A stretch of 64,000 nucleotides of DNA, from positions 1 to 64,000 of the forward strand of contig JANWIJ010000106.1 of assembly GCA_025449935.1 (NCBI GenBank), in the 5' to 3' direction. The stretch is from Chitinophagaceae bacterium (GTDB taxonomy: Bacteria > Bacteroidota > Bacteroidia > Chitinophagales > Chitinophagaceae). The notes beneath the pieces were generated by a model. That model was not told where the DNA came from and made no database searches. It saw nothing but the letters and a program-made list of their open reading frames with translations. The translations under genes were made by a program, and so were the position numbers. Of the stretch, positions 42,741 through 51,625 are shown one piece after another (the first letter of the stretch is position 1; the number at the start of each line of letters is the position of its first letter).

Positions 42741-43994
42741 ATGAAAAAGCCACTGCATAAACACATCGGTCAGGGTGTAAGAAATGCCCGCAACCATTTC
42801 ACCAAATACCTGTATGAAAGGGATACCATCTTTGCCACGATCTGGGTGTTTCTCTTTATAGTCATTCTTGGTTCCATACCGCTGAACCTGGGTATCATGA
42901 ACCCGATCAAACTGGGGCTGAAAGATTTTGACTTTAATGATATCAGTTATTCGGAACTGGGAAAAGGGAATAATAACCCCATTGACAGCCATATCGTGAT
43001 CATCAATATTTCGGATTCAGACCGGGGGAAGTTGTCGTTCATCATTGAGAAAACCGCCTCGATGAACCCAAAAGTAATAGGTTTGGATGCGCTTTTTTTT
43101 GGACCAAAAGATGCTTTGACCGATTCGCTGCTTCGACAAAGTTTCCGGAAACACAAAAACCTGGTGGCGGCTGCCAAGTATGAAGAAGATTCGAACAGGA
43201 GCCTCGTCTTATCAATGAATCATTTCCTGAATGATGCTGCCCGGAGTGGTTATGTCAATTTTCCTAATAAAGCACTGGAGACTACCCGGTATTTTTTCCC
43301 GGTTAAAAAAACCGGGGATACCATTTTTCCTTTTTTTGCCACTTCGATCCTGCAACTTTATGACGAGGATTGCTATCATAAACTGGTAAAGAAGGGTGAC
43401 ACGAAGGTGATGATCAATTATTCCAGGAATCTTACCCCGATCCGTAAGCAGTACCAGGTGCTCGATGTTGAACAACTCCTGGCAGACCAGATTGATTCTT
43501 CTGCCATTCAAGGTAAGATAGCATTGTTGGGTTATATAAACGAGAGCCCGGATTTCATCGAGGATAAGAAGTTCACACCGATGAATGAAAAATTTGCCGG
43601 CAAGTCAATACCTGATATGAACGGGATCGTGGTACACGCCAACATTCTTTCCATGGCCCTGGAAAAAAATTATATAAAAAAGTTACCTTCGTGGGGATCA
43701 TGGTTGTTCGCATTTTTAGTGTGCTGGCTTCACATGTCGTTCTTCATCCGGTATTACCTGGAAAACCACATCTGGTTCCACTTGGTAGCAAAAATTGCAC
43801 AGGTTCTTTCCGCTATCTTATTTGTCGGGCTGGGCATTCATCTTTTTGATGAATACCGCTTAAAAGTAGATATGAAAATAAGCCTGATTGCCATCATCAT
43901 GGCGGTTGACGTCATCTATTTCTATGAGGCATGGGCAACCTGGATGCATAAAAAATATAATTACCGGACTGTATTTAAACCACACCATCATTAA
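42741..43994 (+). CDS. CHASE2 domain membrane sensor without output domain
   Basis: A 417-residue membrane protein. A first transmembrane helix at about 30-50 is followed by a large extracytoplasmic CHASE2 domain (about 55-320), with HIVIINISDSDRGKLSFIIE, MNPKVIGLDALFFGP and KIALLGYINESPDF as family-like blocks. Three C-terminal helices (about 325-400) follow, and the protein ends in a short basic tail with a triple His. No kinase, cyclase or phosphatase is attached, so signalling must go through partners. It starts an operon with the FecR-like gene and is divergent from the caspase-TPR gene. Confidence 0.88.
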   Translation: MKKPLHKHIGQGVRNARNHFTKYLYERDTIFATIWVFLFIVILGSIPLNLGIMNPIKLGLKDFDFNDISYSELGKGNNNPIDSHIVIINISDSDRGKLSFIIEKTASMNPKVIGLDALFFGPKDALTDSLLRQSFRKHKNLVAAAKYEEDSNRSLVLSMNHFLNDAARSGYVNFPNKALETTRYFFPVKKTGDTIFPFFATSILQLYDEDCYHKLVKKGDTKVMINYSRNLTPIRKQYQVLDVEQLLADQIDSSAIQGKIALLGYINESPDFIEDKKFTPMNEKFAGKSIPDMNGIVVHANILSMALEKNYIKKLPSWGSWLFAFLVCWLHMSFFIRYYLENHIWFHLVAKIAQVLSAILFVGLGIHLFDEYRLKVDMKISLIAIIMAVDVIYFYEAWATWMHKKYNYRTVFKPHHH

Positions 43995-44016
43995 ATTAAA
44001 CCTTAAATACCAAAAG

Positions 44017-44922
44017 ATGAAAAAGTTACCATTCCTTATCCTGCTGAGTTGTTTTACGGGCCTGTTGTCGGCGCAAAGTTCCAGTTTCCTGCTCTACAGT
44101 TTTAAAGGCAATGTTTCCGTGGTGGAAAAAAACGTTGAAAGCAAAGCAAAAGTGGGCAAGATGCTGAACAATGCCGGCTCCGTTAAAGTAGCCAATGGTT
44201 CGGCCGTTACACTGATCTGTAATGAGGCGGCCATGTTTACCATTACCAAACCCGGCACCTACCCCTTAAATAAATTCGGTGATTCCTGTAAGATTTCCAA
44301 TAGCTCCGTCAGTGCTAACTATGTCAAATATGTTTGGGCGCAAATGACCCAATCTACAGGTTCTCCAGGCAGTAACCGCAAAGCTTATATGAATACAGTG
44401 GGTGCTGTCAGCCGCGGTGATATCAACAATGTATGGATCGATCCGAGGCTGGATACGGTCAATTATTCCGGGGGTGAAGATTTCCCCCTTTCCTGGAAAT
44501 CCTATGCCGATGCCAAGGAATTTGAATTCTTCTTGTACAGCAGTGATAATATCAGTGAGCCATTCTACAAAGCCACCGTCAGCAAATTGAAAATACCGGT
44601 TGGTGATTTTGAAAAAAAGATGAAACCCGGGAATACTTATTACTGGACCGCCGCTGTAAAAGGAGAAGAAAATGACGACCTGAAAGTTTTCAATTATGTA
44701 AATAACAGTACCTATTCCCAAATCGTGGAAGTAATCCGTAATCAGGGCGCCGCTTTTGAAGCCCCGGCGGAACAGGCATACCGGATAGCGTTCATGCTCG
44801 AAGATGCCCATTACCTGGCAGAAGCCTACCAGTATTACCTCAAAGCAGCAACGGTTGACCCGGCGAATGTATTATACCGGTCTACGCTGATGTCTTTTAA
44901 AAAGGATTACGAAATCAAGTAA
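44017..44922 (+). CDS. Exported FecR-like beta-rich protein
   Basis: A 301-residue protein from the ATG at 44017. A signal peptide ends near LLSAQ (residue 20). The first domain, with FKGNVSVVEKNVESKAKVG, then SVKVANGSAVTLICNEAAMF and ITKPGTYPL, follows the beta-strand pattern of FecR-like periplasmic domains. A second beta-rich region (about 145-250, with FPLSWKSYADAKEFEFFLY) looks like a fibronectin-like fold. A short helical TPR-like hairpin (AYRIAFMLEDAHYLAEAYQ) closes the protein. It follows the CHASE2 gene by 22 bp and ends before a strong terminator. Confidence 0.75.
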   Translation: MKKLPFLILLSCFTGLLSAQSSSFLLYSFKGNVSVVEKNVESKAKVGKMLNNAGSVKVANGSAVTLICNEAAMFTITKPGTYPLNKFGDSCKISNSSVSANYVKYVWAQMTQSTGSPGSNRKAYMNTVGAVSRGDINNVWIDPRLDTVNYSGGEDFPLSWKSYADAKEFEFFLYSSDNISEPFYKATVSKLKIPVGDFEKKMKPGNTYYWTAAVKGEENDDLKVFNYVNNSTYSQIVEVIRNQGAAFEAPAEQAYRIAFMLEDAHYLAEAYQYYLKAATVDPANVLYRSTLMSFKKDYEIK

Positions 44923-44940
44923 ATTTTACCGGATAATTAG

Positions 44941-44966
44941 AAGCCCCTGTAAGCAGGGGCTTTTTT
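44941..44966 (+). terminator. Rho-independent terminator after CHASE2/FecR-like operon
   Basis: AAGCCCCTG (44941-44949) and CAGGGGCTT (44954-44962) form a perfect 9 bp stem with loop TAAG, followed by a T tract. It lies 18 bp after the stop codon. Confidence 0.93.
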
Positions 44967-45020
44967 ATTTGTGCCGGCCAGCCTACATTTGATTATCATC
45001 AAACAGCGCGAAGCGGAAAC

Positions 45021-45494
45021 ATGCGAATCTCTTTCTGGTCAATTGGCAAAACCAACGATGCCTATGTGAAAACAGGTATTGAAGACTTTACCCGGCGCAT
45101 CTCGAAATATTATAAAATAGCATGGTCCCTGATCCCGGTCCCTAAAAACGCGGGGATGCTTAGTGAAATGGACCTGAAGAAAAAAGAAGGCGAAATCATA
45201 CTCGAATGGCTGGATAAAGATGATTACCTGGTGGCACTCGACGAAAATGGCAAACAATTCAGTTCCGATGGGTTGGCCACTTTTATCCAGGCAAGGGCCA
45301 ACGGGAGTACGCGGCATCTTGTGTTTCTCATCGGCGGAGCTTTTGGCCTGGATGAGGCGGTGCTGAAAAGGGCAAACCATACGTGGAGCCTCTCACTCCT
45401 CACCTTCCCGCACCAGCTGGTCAGGCTGATACTCGCCGAACAGGTGTACAGGGCCTGCACGATTACCAGGAATGAAAAATATCATCATAAATAA
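45021..45494 (+). CDS. rlmH: 23S rRNA (pseudouridine1915-N3)-methyltransferase RlmH
   Basis: A 157-residue SPOUT methyltransferase, full length. The trefoil-knot SAM site is FLIGGAFGLDEAVLKRANHT, and the C-terminal family signature HQLVRLILAEQVYRACTI is present, including the YHHK end. RlmH methylates pseudouridine 1915 in helix 69 of 23S rRNA using SAM. The gene probably starts a transcript of its own or with the rhomboid gene 33 bp downstream. Confidence 0.96.
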   Translation: MRISFWSIGKTNDAYVKTGIEDFTRRISKYYKIAWSLIPVPKNAGMLSEMDLKKKEGEIILEWLDKDDYLVALDENGKQFSSDGLATFIQARANGSTRHLVFLIGGAFGLDEAVLKRANHTWSLSLLTFPHQLVRLILAEQVYRACTITRNEKYHHK

Positions 45495-45527
45495 TAATTA
45501 TTTTCGGCACTTATCTAATTTAATACA

Positions 45528-46169
45528 ATGGGTCTTTCTATCACGCTTATCATCGTTATTATTACCGCAATTATCTCAATCGGGGGTTTTAATAATGACA
45601 AAATAAAAAATGATCTTATTTTTTATCCGCCCGCCATCAACCGCGGGCAGTTGTACCGTTTTATAACACATGGATTACTCCATGCCGATGTGGCCCACCT
45701 GGTATTTAATATGATCGCCCTCTATTCGTTCGGGGAAGTAGTGGAACAGGTCTACGAGTTTCCCAGTGTATTTGGAACGAAAGGAAAACTTTTTTATGCT
45801 GTCCTGTACCTTAGCGGCCTCGTCATTGCTTCGGTTCCGGATTATTTTAAGCACCGGGATAATTACCATTACAGGTCGCTGGGTGCATCCGGGGCAGTCT
45901 CGGCGGTAATATTCTCTGCCATCCTGTTTAATCCAAACGGTGGGATCGGTTTTATGTTCTTACCGGGAATAAATATCCCGGGCTATATTTTCGGTGGTCT
46001 CTACCTGATCATTTCTACGATTCTCGCCAAAAAAGGACAGGATAATATTGGTCATGGCGCCCATATCACCGGCGCTATATACGGGCTTGTCTTTACGTAT
46101 GTAACGACCAAATTGTTTACGGATCTTGACATCCTGCAAATATTCTGGCGGCAGGTAACCGGTGGTTGA
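45528..46169 (+). CDS. Rhomboid family intramembrane serine protease
   Basis: A 213-residue protein with six hydrophobic segments. The catalytic Ser121 is in LGASGAVSAV and the catalytic His179 in GHGAHITGAIYG. The L1-loop/second helix signature HGLLHADVAHLVFNMIALYSFG is intact, so the enzyme should be active. It cleaves transmembrane substrates within the membrane. The stop codon is directly next to the stop codon of tilS on the other strand. Confidence 0.95.
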   Translation: MGLSITLIIVIITAIISIGGFNNDKIKNDLIFYPPAINRGQLYRFITHGLLHADVAHLVFNMIALYSFGEVVEQVYEFPSVFGTKGKLFYAVLYLSGLVIASVPDYFKHRDNYHYRSLGASGAVSAVIFSAILFNPNGGIGFMFLPGINIPGYIFGGLYLIISTILAKKGQDNIGHGAHITGAIYGLVFTYVTTKLFTDLDILQIFWRQVTGG

Positions 46170-47549
46170 TCATTTTTTGAAGCTGAGCCGGATGGTTGTT
46201 TTTGTTTTCTCCGTCATCCTGAACCGGTCATCAATCCGGTAGCCTACAATCCAGGCGATCCGCTGCCCGCTTTCCACTACCCATACTTTTTCTTTTTCAG
46301 CCTTTGAAAGTTTCAGGTCAATAAAAAAGCGCGAAAGCTTTTTCTTTTTTTTCATGCCCAGGGGATAAAAATAGTCCCCGTTCTTCCATTTTCTGAGCAA
46401 CAGCGGGAACGATATTTGTTTAGCGTCAAGACAGGCAAACTCGTTACCGGTAAGTGGCGGCTTGTTATCCGCAACCTCAATCTTTATTTCTCCCAGTAAA
46501 AAAGAAACATGTTTATCTGTTTGTTCAATAATGATATTGGTGGCCTCCCCGGAATGAACGGGACTGACGATGAACCAATGCCGGTGCCTGATGATCCGGA
46601 AGGAGCCATTGGGTGACTGGATATACTTCCCTGACTCACTTCCTGCCAGCTTCACCAGTTCGTCAACCTGTTTTTCATGGAAGCCATATTTTGCGATTAT
46701 CTCGTAAATGAGTGCGCGGTTGCGGAACCCCATTAACTTTTTTACAGGGATATGGATCTCGTTACCTTTTTGTTTAGTTATTTTTTGAATAATACCGTCT
46801 GCAGCCAAACGATATAAACTTTCAATCTCCCTGAACCGTTTGATATTATCCTGCAAATTTTCTTTAACCTGCGGGTAAACCCGGCTGACAGCCGGGATGA
46901 TCTCGTTCCGGAAAAAATTCCGGGTGTATTTGGAAGATTGATTTGAAGAATCCTCCACGAATCCAAGCTGGTGCTCTTTTGCAAACCGGGTAAGTTCTTC
47001 TTTACTAAATTCCAGTAAAGGCCGCCGCGTAAATCCAATCCTGGCAGGAATACCTGTTAGTCCATGTAACCCGGTTCCCCGGAAAAAGTGCATGGAAATA
47101 GTTTCAATATTATCATCAGCGTGATGGGCGGTAAGCAGGTAAATGGCGACGGGGGAATGGCAAATGGGTTTCGCGGCTGGTTGATTATTCACGGCGGGCA
47201 ATTGACTGCTCACAAGCTCAGCAAACCAGGTGTACCTTAACTCCCTCGCTGCTTCCTGGATGGAAAGCTTTTTTCCGGAAGCAAAGTTCTCAGTATCAAA
47301 TTTTTTGATGAATGTTTGTACCGCGTATTCTTTCCCCAATTTTTTTACAAATGCTTCATCTCTCTCACTCTCTGCTCCTCTTAGCTGGAAATTACAATGC
47401 GCAATGGTGAAGGCGTAACCCGCCTGTTTGCAGAGTTCACACAATACAACAGAATCCACCCCGCCGCTGACGGCCAGGATGAGCTTATCTTTTGAAGAAA
47501 AAAGACTTTCCTGCTTAACCTGCAATACAAAACGTTCAAGTAAATTCAT
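46170..47549 (-). CDS. tilS: tRNA(Ile)-lysidine synthetase
   Basis: A 459-residue N-type ATP pyrophosphatase. The PP-loop is LAVSGGVDSVVLCEL. The family blocks AHCNFQLRGAESERDEAFV, LTAHHADDNIETISMHFFRGTG and the RPLLEFSKEEL segment follow, and a C-terminal TilS domain spans about 370-459. It modifies C34 of the CAU-anticodon tRNA-Ile to lysidine, which is essential for reading AUA. It is upstream of nothing else on this strand except the TPR gene at 47613-47924, which may be co-transcribed. Confidence 0.95.
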   Translation of the reverse strand: MNLLERFVLQVKQESLFSSKDKLILAVSGGVDSVVLCELCKQAGYAFTIAHCNFQLRGAESERDEAFVKKLGKEYAVQTFIKKFDTENFASGKKLSIQEAARELRYTWFAELVSSQLPAVNNQPAAKPICHSPVAIYLLTAHHADDNIETISMHFFRGTGLHGLTGIPARIGFTRRPLLEFSKEELTRFAKEHQLGFVEDSSNQSSKYTRNFFRNEIIPAVSRVYPQVKENLQDNIKRFREIESLYRLAADGIIQKITKQKGNEIHIPVKKLMGFRNRALIYEIIAKYGFHEKQVDELVKLAGSESGKYIQSPNGSFRIIRHRHWFIVSPVHSGEATNIIIEQTDKHVSFLLGEIKIEVADNKPPLTGNEFACLDAKQISFPLLLRKWKNGDYFYPLGMKKKKKLSRFFIDLKLSKAEKEKVWVVESGQRIAWIVGYRIDDRFRMTEKTKTTIRLSFKK

Positions 47550-47612
47550 TATTAAACTAATTCACACAATTCAACGATCTACAATTCACAGTTCCACATT
47601 TTCCCCTTTTCC

Positions 47613-47924
47613 TCAGAACGTCAGTTCCTCATAGGCCCCCCGCAATTCTCCAAAAGCATGATGATCCCCTGATCTTTTGGCTTCCTCCATTCCTTTTTCA
47701 TAGACTTTAATTGCGGCGTCCGGCTCATCATTCCGCTCCAGCAACTTAGCCAGGTGATAATATGAGCCCACATATCCAGGCTCTTTTTCCACAATTTCCA
47801 TAAAGAGTTTCCGGGCAACACTATCATCGCCCGCTTTGATATATTCCAGTGCAAGCGCATGCTTCAGGAAACTGTCTTCCGGGCTCTCCTCCAAAAATTC
47901 CTGTAATTTTTTTATCCTGTCCAT
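47613..47924 (-). CDS. Small tetratricopeptide repeat protein
   Basis: A 103-residue protein made of about two and a half TPR units: SFLKHALALEYIKAGDDSVA, LFMEIVEKEPGYVGSYYHLA, and LLERNDEPDAAIKVYEKGME. It has no signal peptide, so it is probably cytoplasmic. It starts the leftward pair with tilS, 63 bp upstream of it. The partner it binds is unknown. Confidence 0.88.
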   Translation of the reverse strand: MDRIKKLQEFLEESPEDSFLKHALALEYIKAGDDSVARKLFMEIVEKEPGYVGSYYHLAKLLERNDEPDAAIKVYEKGMEEAKRSGDHHAFGELRGAYEELTF

Positions 47925-47938
47925 GTTAGTATAAAAAA

Positions 47939-47983
47939 TTTGCCCTGATTTTCCCGGAATTACCTTTGCATCACTTATCTTTG
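47939..47983 (+). promoter_or_regulatory. Bacteroidota-type promoter(s) for etfBA
   Basis: Two -7 boxes of the type TAnnTTTG are present: TACCTTTG (47961-47968) and TATCTTTG (47976-47983). A TTTG at 47939-47942 lies 18 bases before the first, close to the normal -33 distance. The etfB start is 65 bp beyond the second box. Confidence 0.5.
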
Positions 47984-48048
47984 TTTTAGTTGCATAAACA
48001 ACCTTTTCTAATATTCGCCCTTTCCGCGGGTGACATCAAACAAACAAC

Positions 48049-48792
48049 ATGAAGATCTTAGTTTGTATCAGTAAAACACCGGACACTACGGCAAAAATAG
48101 CTTTCACCGATAACAACACGAAATTCGATACGGCCGGCGTACAATGGATTATCAACCCCTATGATGAATGGTATTCGCTGGTTCGTGCACTTGAACTGAA
48201 AGAAGCAGATCCTTCCAGCACGATTCATTTAGTAACAGTCGGCGGGGCAGATGCTGACCCTATTATCCGGAAAGCGCTGGCATTGGGCGGTGACGAGGCC
48301 ATCCGCGTAAATGCCGACAGCCATGACAGTTATTATATCGCTTCTCAGATTGCTGAGATAGCAAAGCAGGGAGCTTATGATTTAATATTTACCGGAAAAG
48401 AAACGATTGATTACAACGGATCCTCTATTGGCGGCATGGTGGCGGAATTAACAGATCTCCCCTATGTTTCGCTGGCCACCAAATTTGAAATCGCCGGCAC
48501 CAGGGCCACCGTGACCCGTGAGATTGAGGGTGGGGAAGAAATTTGTGAAGTGGATTTACCGCTGGTAGTTAGTTGCCAAAAAGGTGTGGCTGAACAACGG
48601 ATACCGAATATGAGAGGTATCATGGCCGCCCGTACTAAACCATTAAAAGCCGTGGAGCCCGTTGCGGCCGATGCACTTACTACGGTTGCTGGTTTTGGTC
48701 TTCCTCCGGCCAAAGCAGGTGTGAAGCTGGTAGATCCTGATAATGTAGATGAACTGGTGCGGCTTTTACATGAAGAAGCAAAAGCAATTTAA
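48049..48792 (+). CDS. etfB: Electron transfer flavoprotein subunit beta
   Basis: A 247-residue ETF beta subunit. It begins KILVCISKTPDTTAKIAF, a family start. The AMP-binding region has INPYDEWYSLVRALELKE and DLIFTGKETIDYNGSSIGGM, and the recognition loop LPLVVSCQKGVAEQRIPNMRG is present. With EtfA it carries electrons from acyl-CoA and related dehydrogenases to ETF:quinone oxidoreductase, in the cytoplasm. EtfA is encoded 35 bp downstream. Confidence 0.96.
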   Translation: MKILVCISKTPDTTAKIAFTDNNTKFDTAGVQWIINPYDEWYSLVRALELKEADPSSTIHLVTVGGADADPIIRKALALGGDEAIRVNADSHDSYYIASQIAEIAKQGAYDLIFTGKETIDYNGSSIGGMVAELTDLPYVSLATKFEIAGTRATVTREIEGGEEICEVDLPLVVSCQKGVAEQRIPNMRGIMAARTKPLKAVEPVAADALTTVAGFGLPPAKAGVKLVDPDNVDELVRLLHEEAKAI

Positions 48793-48827
48793 ACCCTGAT
48801 CCAAACTTAAAACGCTAAACTTATTAT

Positions 48828-49793
48828 ATGCCGGTATTAATTTTTATAGACAGCGCAGAAGGTCATGTAAAAAAAGCCTCGCTGGAAGTCCTGACTTATG
48901 GCGCCAAAGTAGCTGAACAGTCAGGCACCACTGCGGAAGCGGTGGTATTGGGGACAATCAATGAAGACCTGGCTGCCCTTGGCAAATACGGTGTAAAGAA
49001 AATTCACCACGTAAAAAATGAAGCCCTGGACCATCTCGATGCGCAGGTGCACACTAAAGTAATTGCACAGGTGGCGGATGCTATCAAGGCCAGCGTGATT
49101 ATCTTCTCGAATAATGTAGACGGAAAAGCAATTGCTCCACGCCTGTCGGTCCGTCTGAAAGCAGGGTTGGTATCAGGTGCCGTGGCCTTGCCGGACAGCA
49201 GCAATGGTTTCGTGGTGAAAAAGAATGTTTTTTCTGGAAAGGCTTTTGCGAATATGGCTGTAAGCACACCTGTGAAGATCATTTCCCTTAGTCCAAATGC
49301 CTACAAAATTGTAGCCGGTGAAGGAACGGCAGAAGTAGTTCCTTTCAATGCAACTGTTGACCAGGCACGAGTGAAAGTGATCAACACAACAAAAGCAAGC
49401 GGGGAAGTGCCGCTGACAGAAGCTGAAATAGTAGTGAGTGCCGGTCGTGGATTAAAAGGCCCCGAGAACTGGGGCATGGTAGAAGACCTCGGTAAGGTTT
49501 TGCATGCCGCTCTTGCCTGCAGCCGCCCGGTTGCGGATGCACACTGGCGGCCGCATAACGAACACGTGGGACAAACCGGTATTGCCATCGCTCCAAATTT
49601 ATATATTGCTATCGGCATCTCGGGTGCTATCCAGCACCTGGCGGGCGTCAACCGCAGCAAGGTTATTGTAGTAATCAATAAGGACCCGGAAGCACCCTTT
49701 TTTAAAGCGGCTGATTATGGTATTGTAGGAGATGCGTTTGATGTAGTACCCAAGCTTACCGCGTCAATCAAAAAATTAAAAGGAATAGCCTGA
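48828..49793 (+). CDS. etfA: Electron transfer flavoprotein subunit alpha
   Basis: A 321-residue ETF alpha subunit. The N-terminal domain has VLIFIDSAEGHVKKAS, and the FAD-binding C-terminal domain starts with IVVSAGRGLKGPENWGMVED. The diagnostic block GQTGIAIAPNLYIAIGISGA is followed by QHLAGVNRSKVIVVINKDPE. It holds the single FAD of the heterodimer. It forms a two-gene operon with etfB. No terminator is evident after it, and 237 gene-free bases follow. Confidence 0.96.
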   Translation: MPVLIFIDSAEGHVKKASLEVLTYGAKVAEQSGTTAEAVVLGTINEDLAALGKYGVKKIHHVKNEALDHLDAQVHTKVIAQVADAIKASVIIFSNNVDGKAIAPRLSVRLKAGLVSGAVALPDSSNGFVVKKNVFSGKAFANMAVSTPVKIISLSPNAYKIVAGEGTAEVVPFNATVDQARVKVINTTKASGEVPLTEAEIVVSAGRGLKGPENWGMVEDLGKVLHAALACSRPVADAHWRPHNEHVGQTGIAIAPNLYIAIGISGAIQHLAGVNRSKVIVVINKDPEAPFFKAADYGIVGDAFDVVPKLTASIKKLKGIA

Positions 49794-50030
49794 GATCAAT
49801 AAGGACTCAATCGTCAATGCTAAATCGAATGAACACAAATGCTGAAATGTTTGTGGTCATTCTTTTAAGTAGGTTTAACCGGGTTGAATGCGCGGATTTT
49901 TTAGGTAACGCGGGCTTCTTTTTATCACAGGCATTATGCGGACAATATCCTTTTGCGCAAAAAATTTCCTCCGGACTGGGTACCCGGTCATGGGGTAATA
50001 CCACCTGAAATACTCTAGCTTTGCTCCCAT

Positions 50031-50921
50031 ATGAGAAAACCAGATTTGACGAACCCCCTGTTAGCAACCCGCACTGTTTCCTTGCTATTTCTTTTTTACC
50101 TGATGTTTACGGCAAGTGTCAATGCCCAAACCGGGTTTGAAGGATATATAAGATACAAAGCCTCGCCACCGGAGAGCCCCATCCTTCATGAAAAAGAAGA
50201 CGACCCTGTGGAAATTAAAATATTTTTCACGGTTGGTAAACTCCTGATCAGAACTAATAAGAACGGGGAAGAAAATGAAGAACACATCCTGGTGTTGATT
50301 GACTCCGCCAAAGTTTACCGGATCGATCGCAGGGAAAAAAACTACCGGGTAAAAAAATTGTCCGGTAACCAACAACTGTTGAAAGCGGAAAAAGAAATCA
50401 TTGCCGGTTATACAGCCACCCCGTTCCAGATCAACAACGGTAATATGTCACAGTTGGCAGGCGCCAATGCTACCTTGTGGTATGCCGACAATCTTTTTTT
50501 TTATGTTCCTGAAAAGTATGAAGGGAATGAAGAAATGATGATGGTAAAAAATAACCGGATATTGCTGAAAGCGCTCATAAAAATGGATGATTACAGCTCC
50601 CGCTATGAAACTGACGGGGAGGAAACAGAAAGAACCGGTGAGGAAAACGTTGTTACGCTTACCGCCATCGAAGTGGTGCCGGGGAAAATTGATCCCTCCC
50701 TTTTTATGATACCTTCCGCCTTTACCAGGGCAATTTCGGCTGAGCCCTTTATGACCGACACTGCCATGATATACATGGATACTGTGGCCAGGTTAATGAC
50801 GGACACGGTTGCCGCAAAAGCTGAGGCCCTAAAAGCGCCTGAAGCCCCGGCAAAAAAACCAGCAAAAAAGCCAGTAAAGTCAACCAGTTCAACCAATGGC
50901 GAAATGCAAAAGGAGGAATGA
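50031..50921 (+). CDS. Exported protein of unknown function with Ala/Pro/Lys-rich tail
   Basis: A 296-residue protein. The signal peptide has a long n-region and ends near SVNAQ (residue 32). The mature part is beta-rich, GFEGYIRYKASPPESP then VEIKIFFTVGKLLIRTN, resembling GLPGLI/DUF4412-type periplasmic proteins of Bacteroidota, but the match is loose. The tail (about 255-296) is a low-complexity Lys-Pro-Ala segment, APEAPAKKPAKKPVKS. A TAGCTTTG -7 box at 50016-50023 lies directly upstream. Confidence 0.7.
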   Translation: MRKPDLTNPLLATRTVSLLFLFYLMFTASVNAQTGFEGYIRYKASPPESPILHEKEDDPVEIKIFFTVGKLLIRTNKNGEENEEHILVLIDSAKVYRIDRREKNYRVKKLSGNQQLLKAEKEIIAGYTATPFQINNGNMSQLAGANATLWYADNLFFYVPEKYEGNEEMMMVKNNRILLKALIKMDDYSSRYETDGEETERTGEENVVTLTAIEVVPGKIDPSLFMIPSAFTRAISAEPFMTDTAMIYMDTVARLMTDTVAAKAEALKAPEAPAKKPAKKPVKSTSSTNGEMQKEE

Positions 50922-50981
50922 ATACCTCCTATTTTTGGCATAGTTATTTTAGTGAAAAGCATTAGTTTCGCATGATATTTT

Positions 50982-51590
50982 ATGAAAAAGATTGAACTGG
51001 AAATTGTGGCTTTATCGCACAGCATTACGCAGACACATTCATATGCTGTGGTGCTGGGAGAAGTGAATGGATTAAGGCGTTTACCGATCGTTATTGGCGG
51101 TTTCGAGGCACAGGCAATTGCTGTTGCCCTTGAGAAAATGCAACCCAGCCGCCCGCTTACCCACGACCTGATGAAGAATTTCATGAATGCATTTGCCATC
51201 GACCTGCTGGAAATAAATATCACTGACCTGCAGGAAGGCATATTCTACTCCAAACTGGTATGTTCTACCGAAAATGACACTGTCGAGATCGACTCCAGGA
51301 CTTCAGATGCGATTGCCCTGGCGGTACGTTTTGGCTGCCCGATCTATACGTTTGAAAACATCCTCGAAAGCGCAGGCATCTTAATGGAAGATACCGCTGA
51401 AAAAGGCAAAAAGAAAAAGGCGAAACAGGAGGTGATGGTCGAAGAAGACAGGCCAACTGGAAATGAAGACCTGAAAACCATGACTTTAGAAGAATTAAAT
51501 AATCTTTTAGGCGAAGTGCTGGATTCAGAAGATTATATCCGTGCAATTGCCATCCGTGATGAAATAAATAGCAGGAAAAAAAAGAAGTAG
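50982..51590 (+). CDS. Bifunctional nuclease family protein (DUF151) with UVR motif
   Basis: A 202-residue protein. The DUF151/BFN core (residues about 1-130) has SYAVVLGEVNGLRRLPIVIGG then FEAQAIAVALEKMQPSRPLTHD and IDSRTSDAIALAVRFGCPIY. A Lys-rich linker leads to a UvrB/UvrC motif at the C-terminus, LEELNNLLGEVLDSEDYIRA and IRDEINSRK. Related plant and bacterial proteins show RNase and DNase activity. The UVR motif may mediate protein contacts with a Clp or Uvr system. It precedes ispE by 35 bp. Confidence 0.9.
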   Translation: MKKIELEIVALSHSITQTHSYAVVLGEVNGLRRLPIVIGGFEAQAIAVALEKMQPSRPLTHDLMKNFMNAFAIDLLEINITDLQEGIFYSKLVCSTENDTVEIDSRTSDAIALAVRFGCPIYTFENILESAGILMEDTAEKGKKKKAKQEVMVEEDRPTGNEDLKTMTLEELNNLLGEVLDSEDYIRAIAIRDEINSRKKKK

Positions 51591-51625
51591 CTATTTTTAA
51601 ATCTCTTTTTTTCATCCTTCCACCC

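Noticed and set aside
49807-50067. Small open frames on both strands between etfA and 50031
   Set aside because: No recognisable features. The leftward one runs into the start of the exported protein gene. I treat the region as non-coding.
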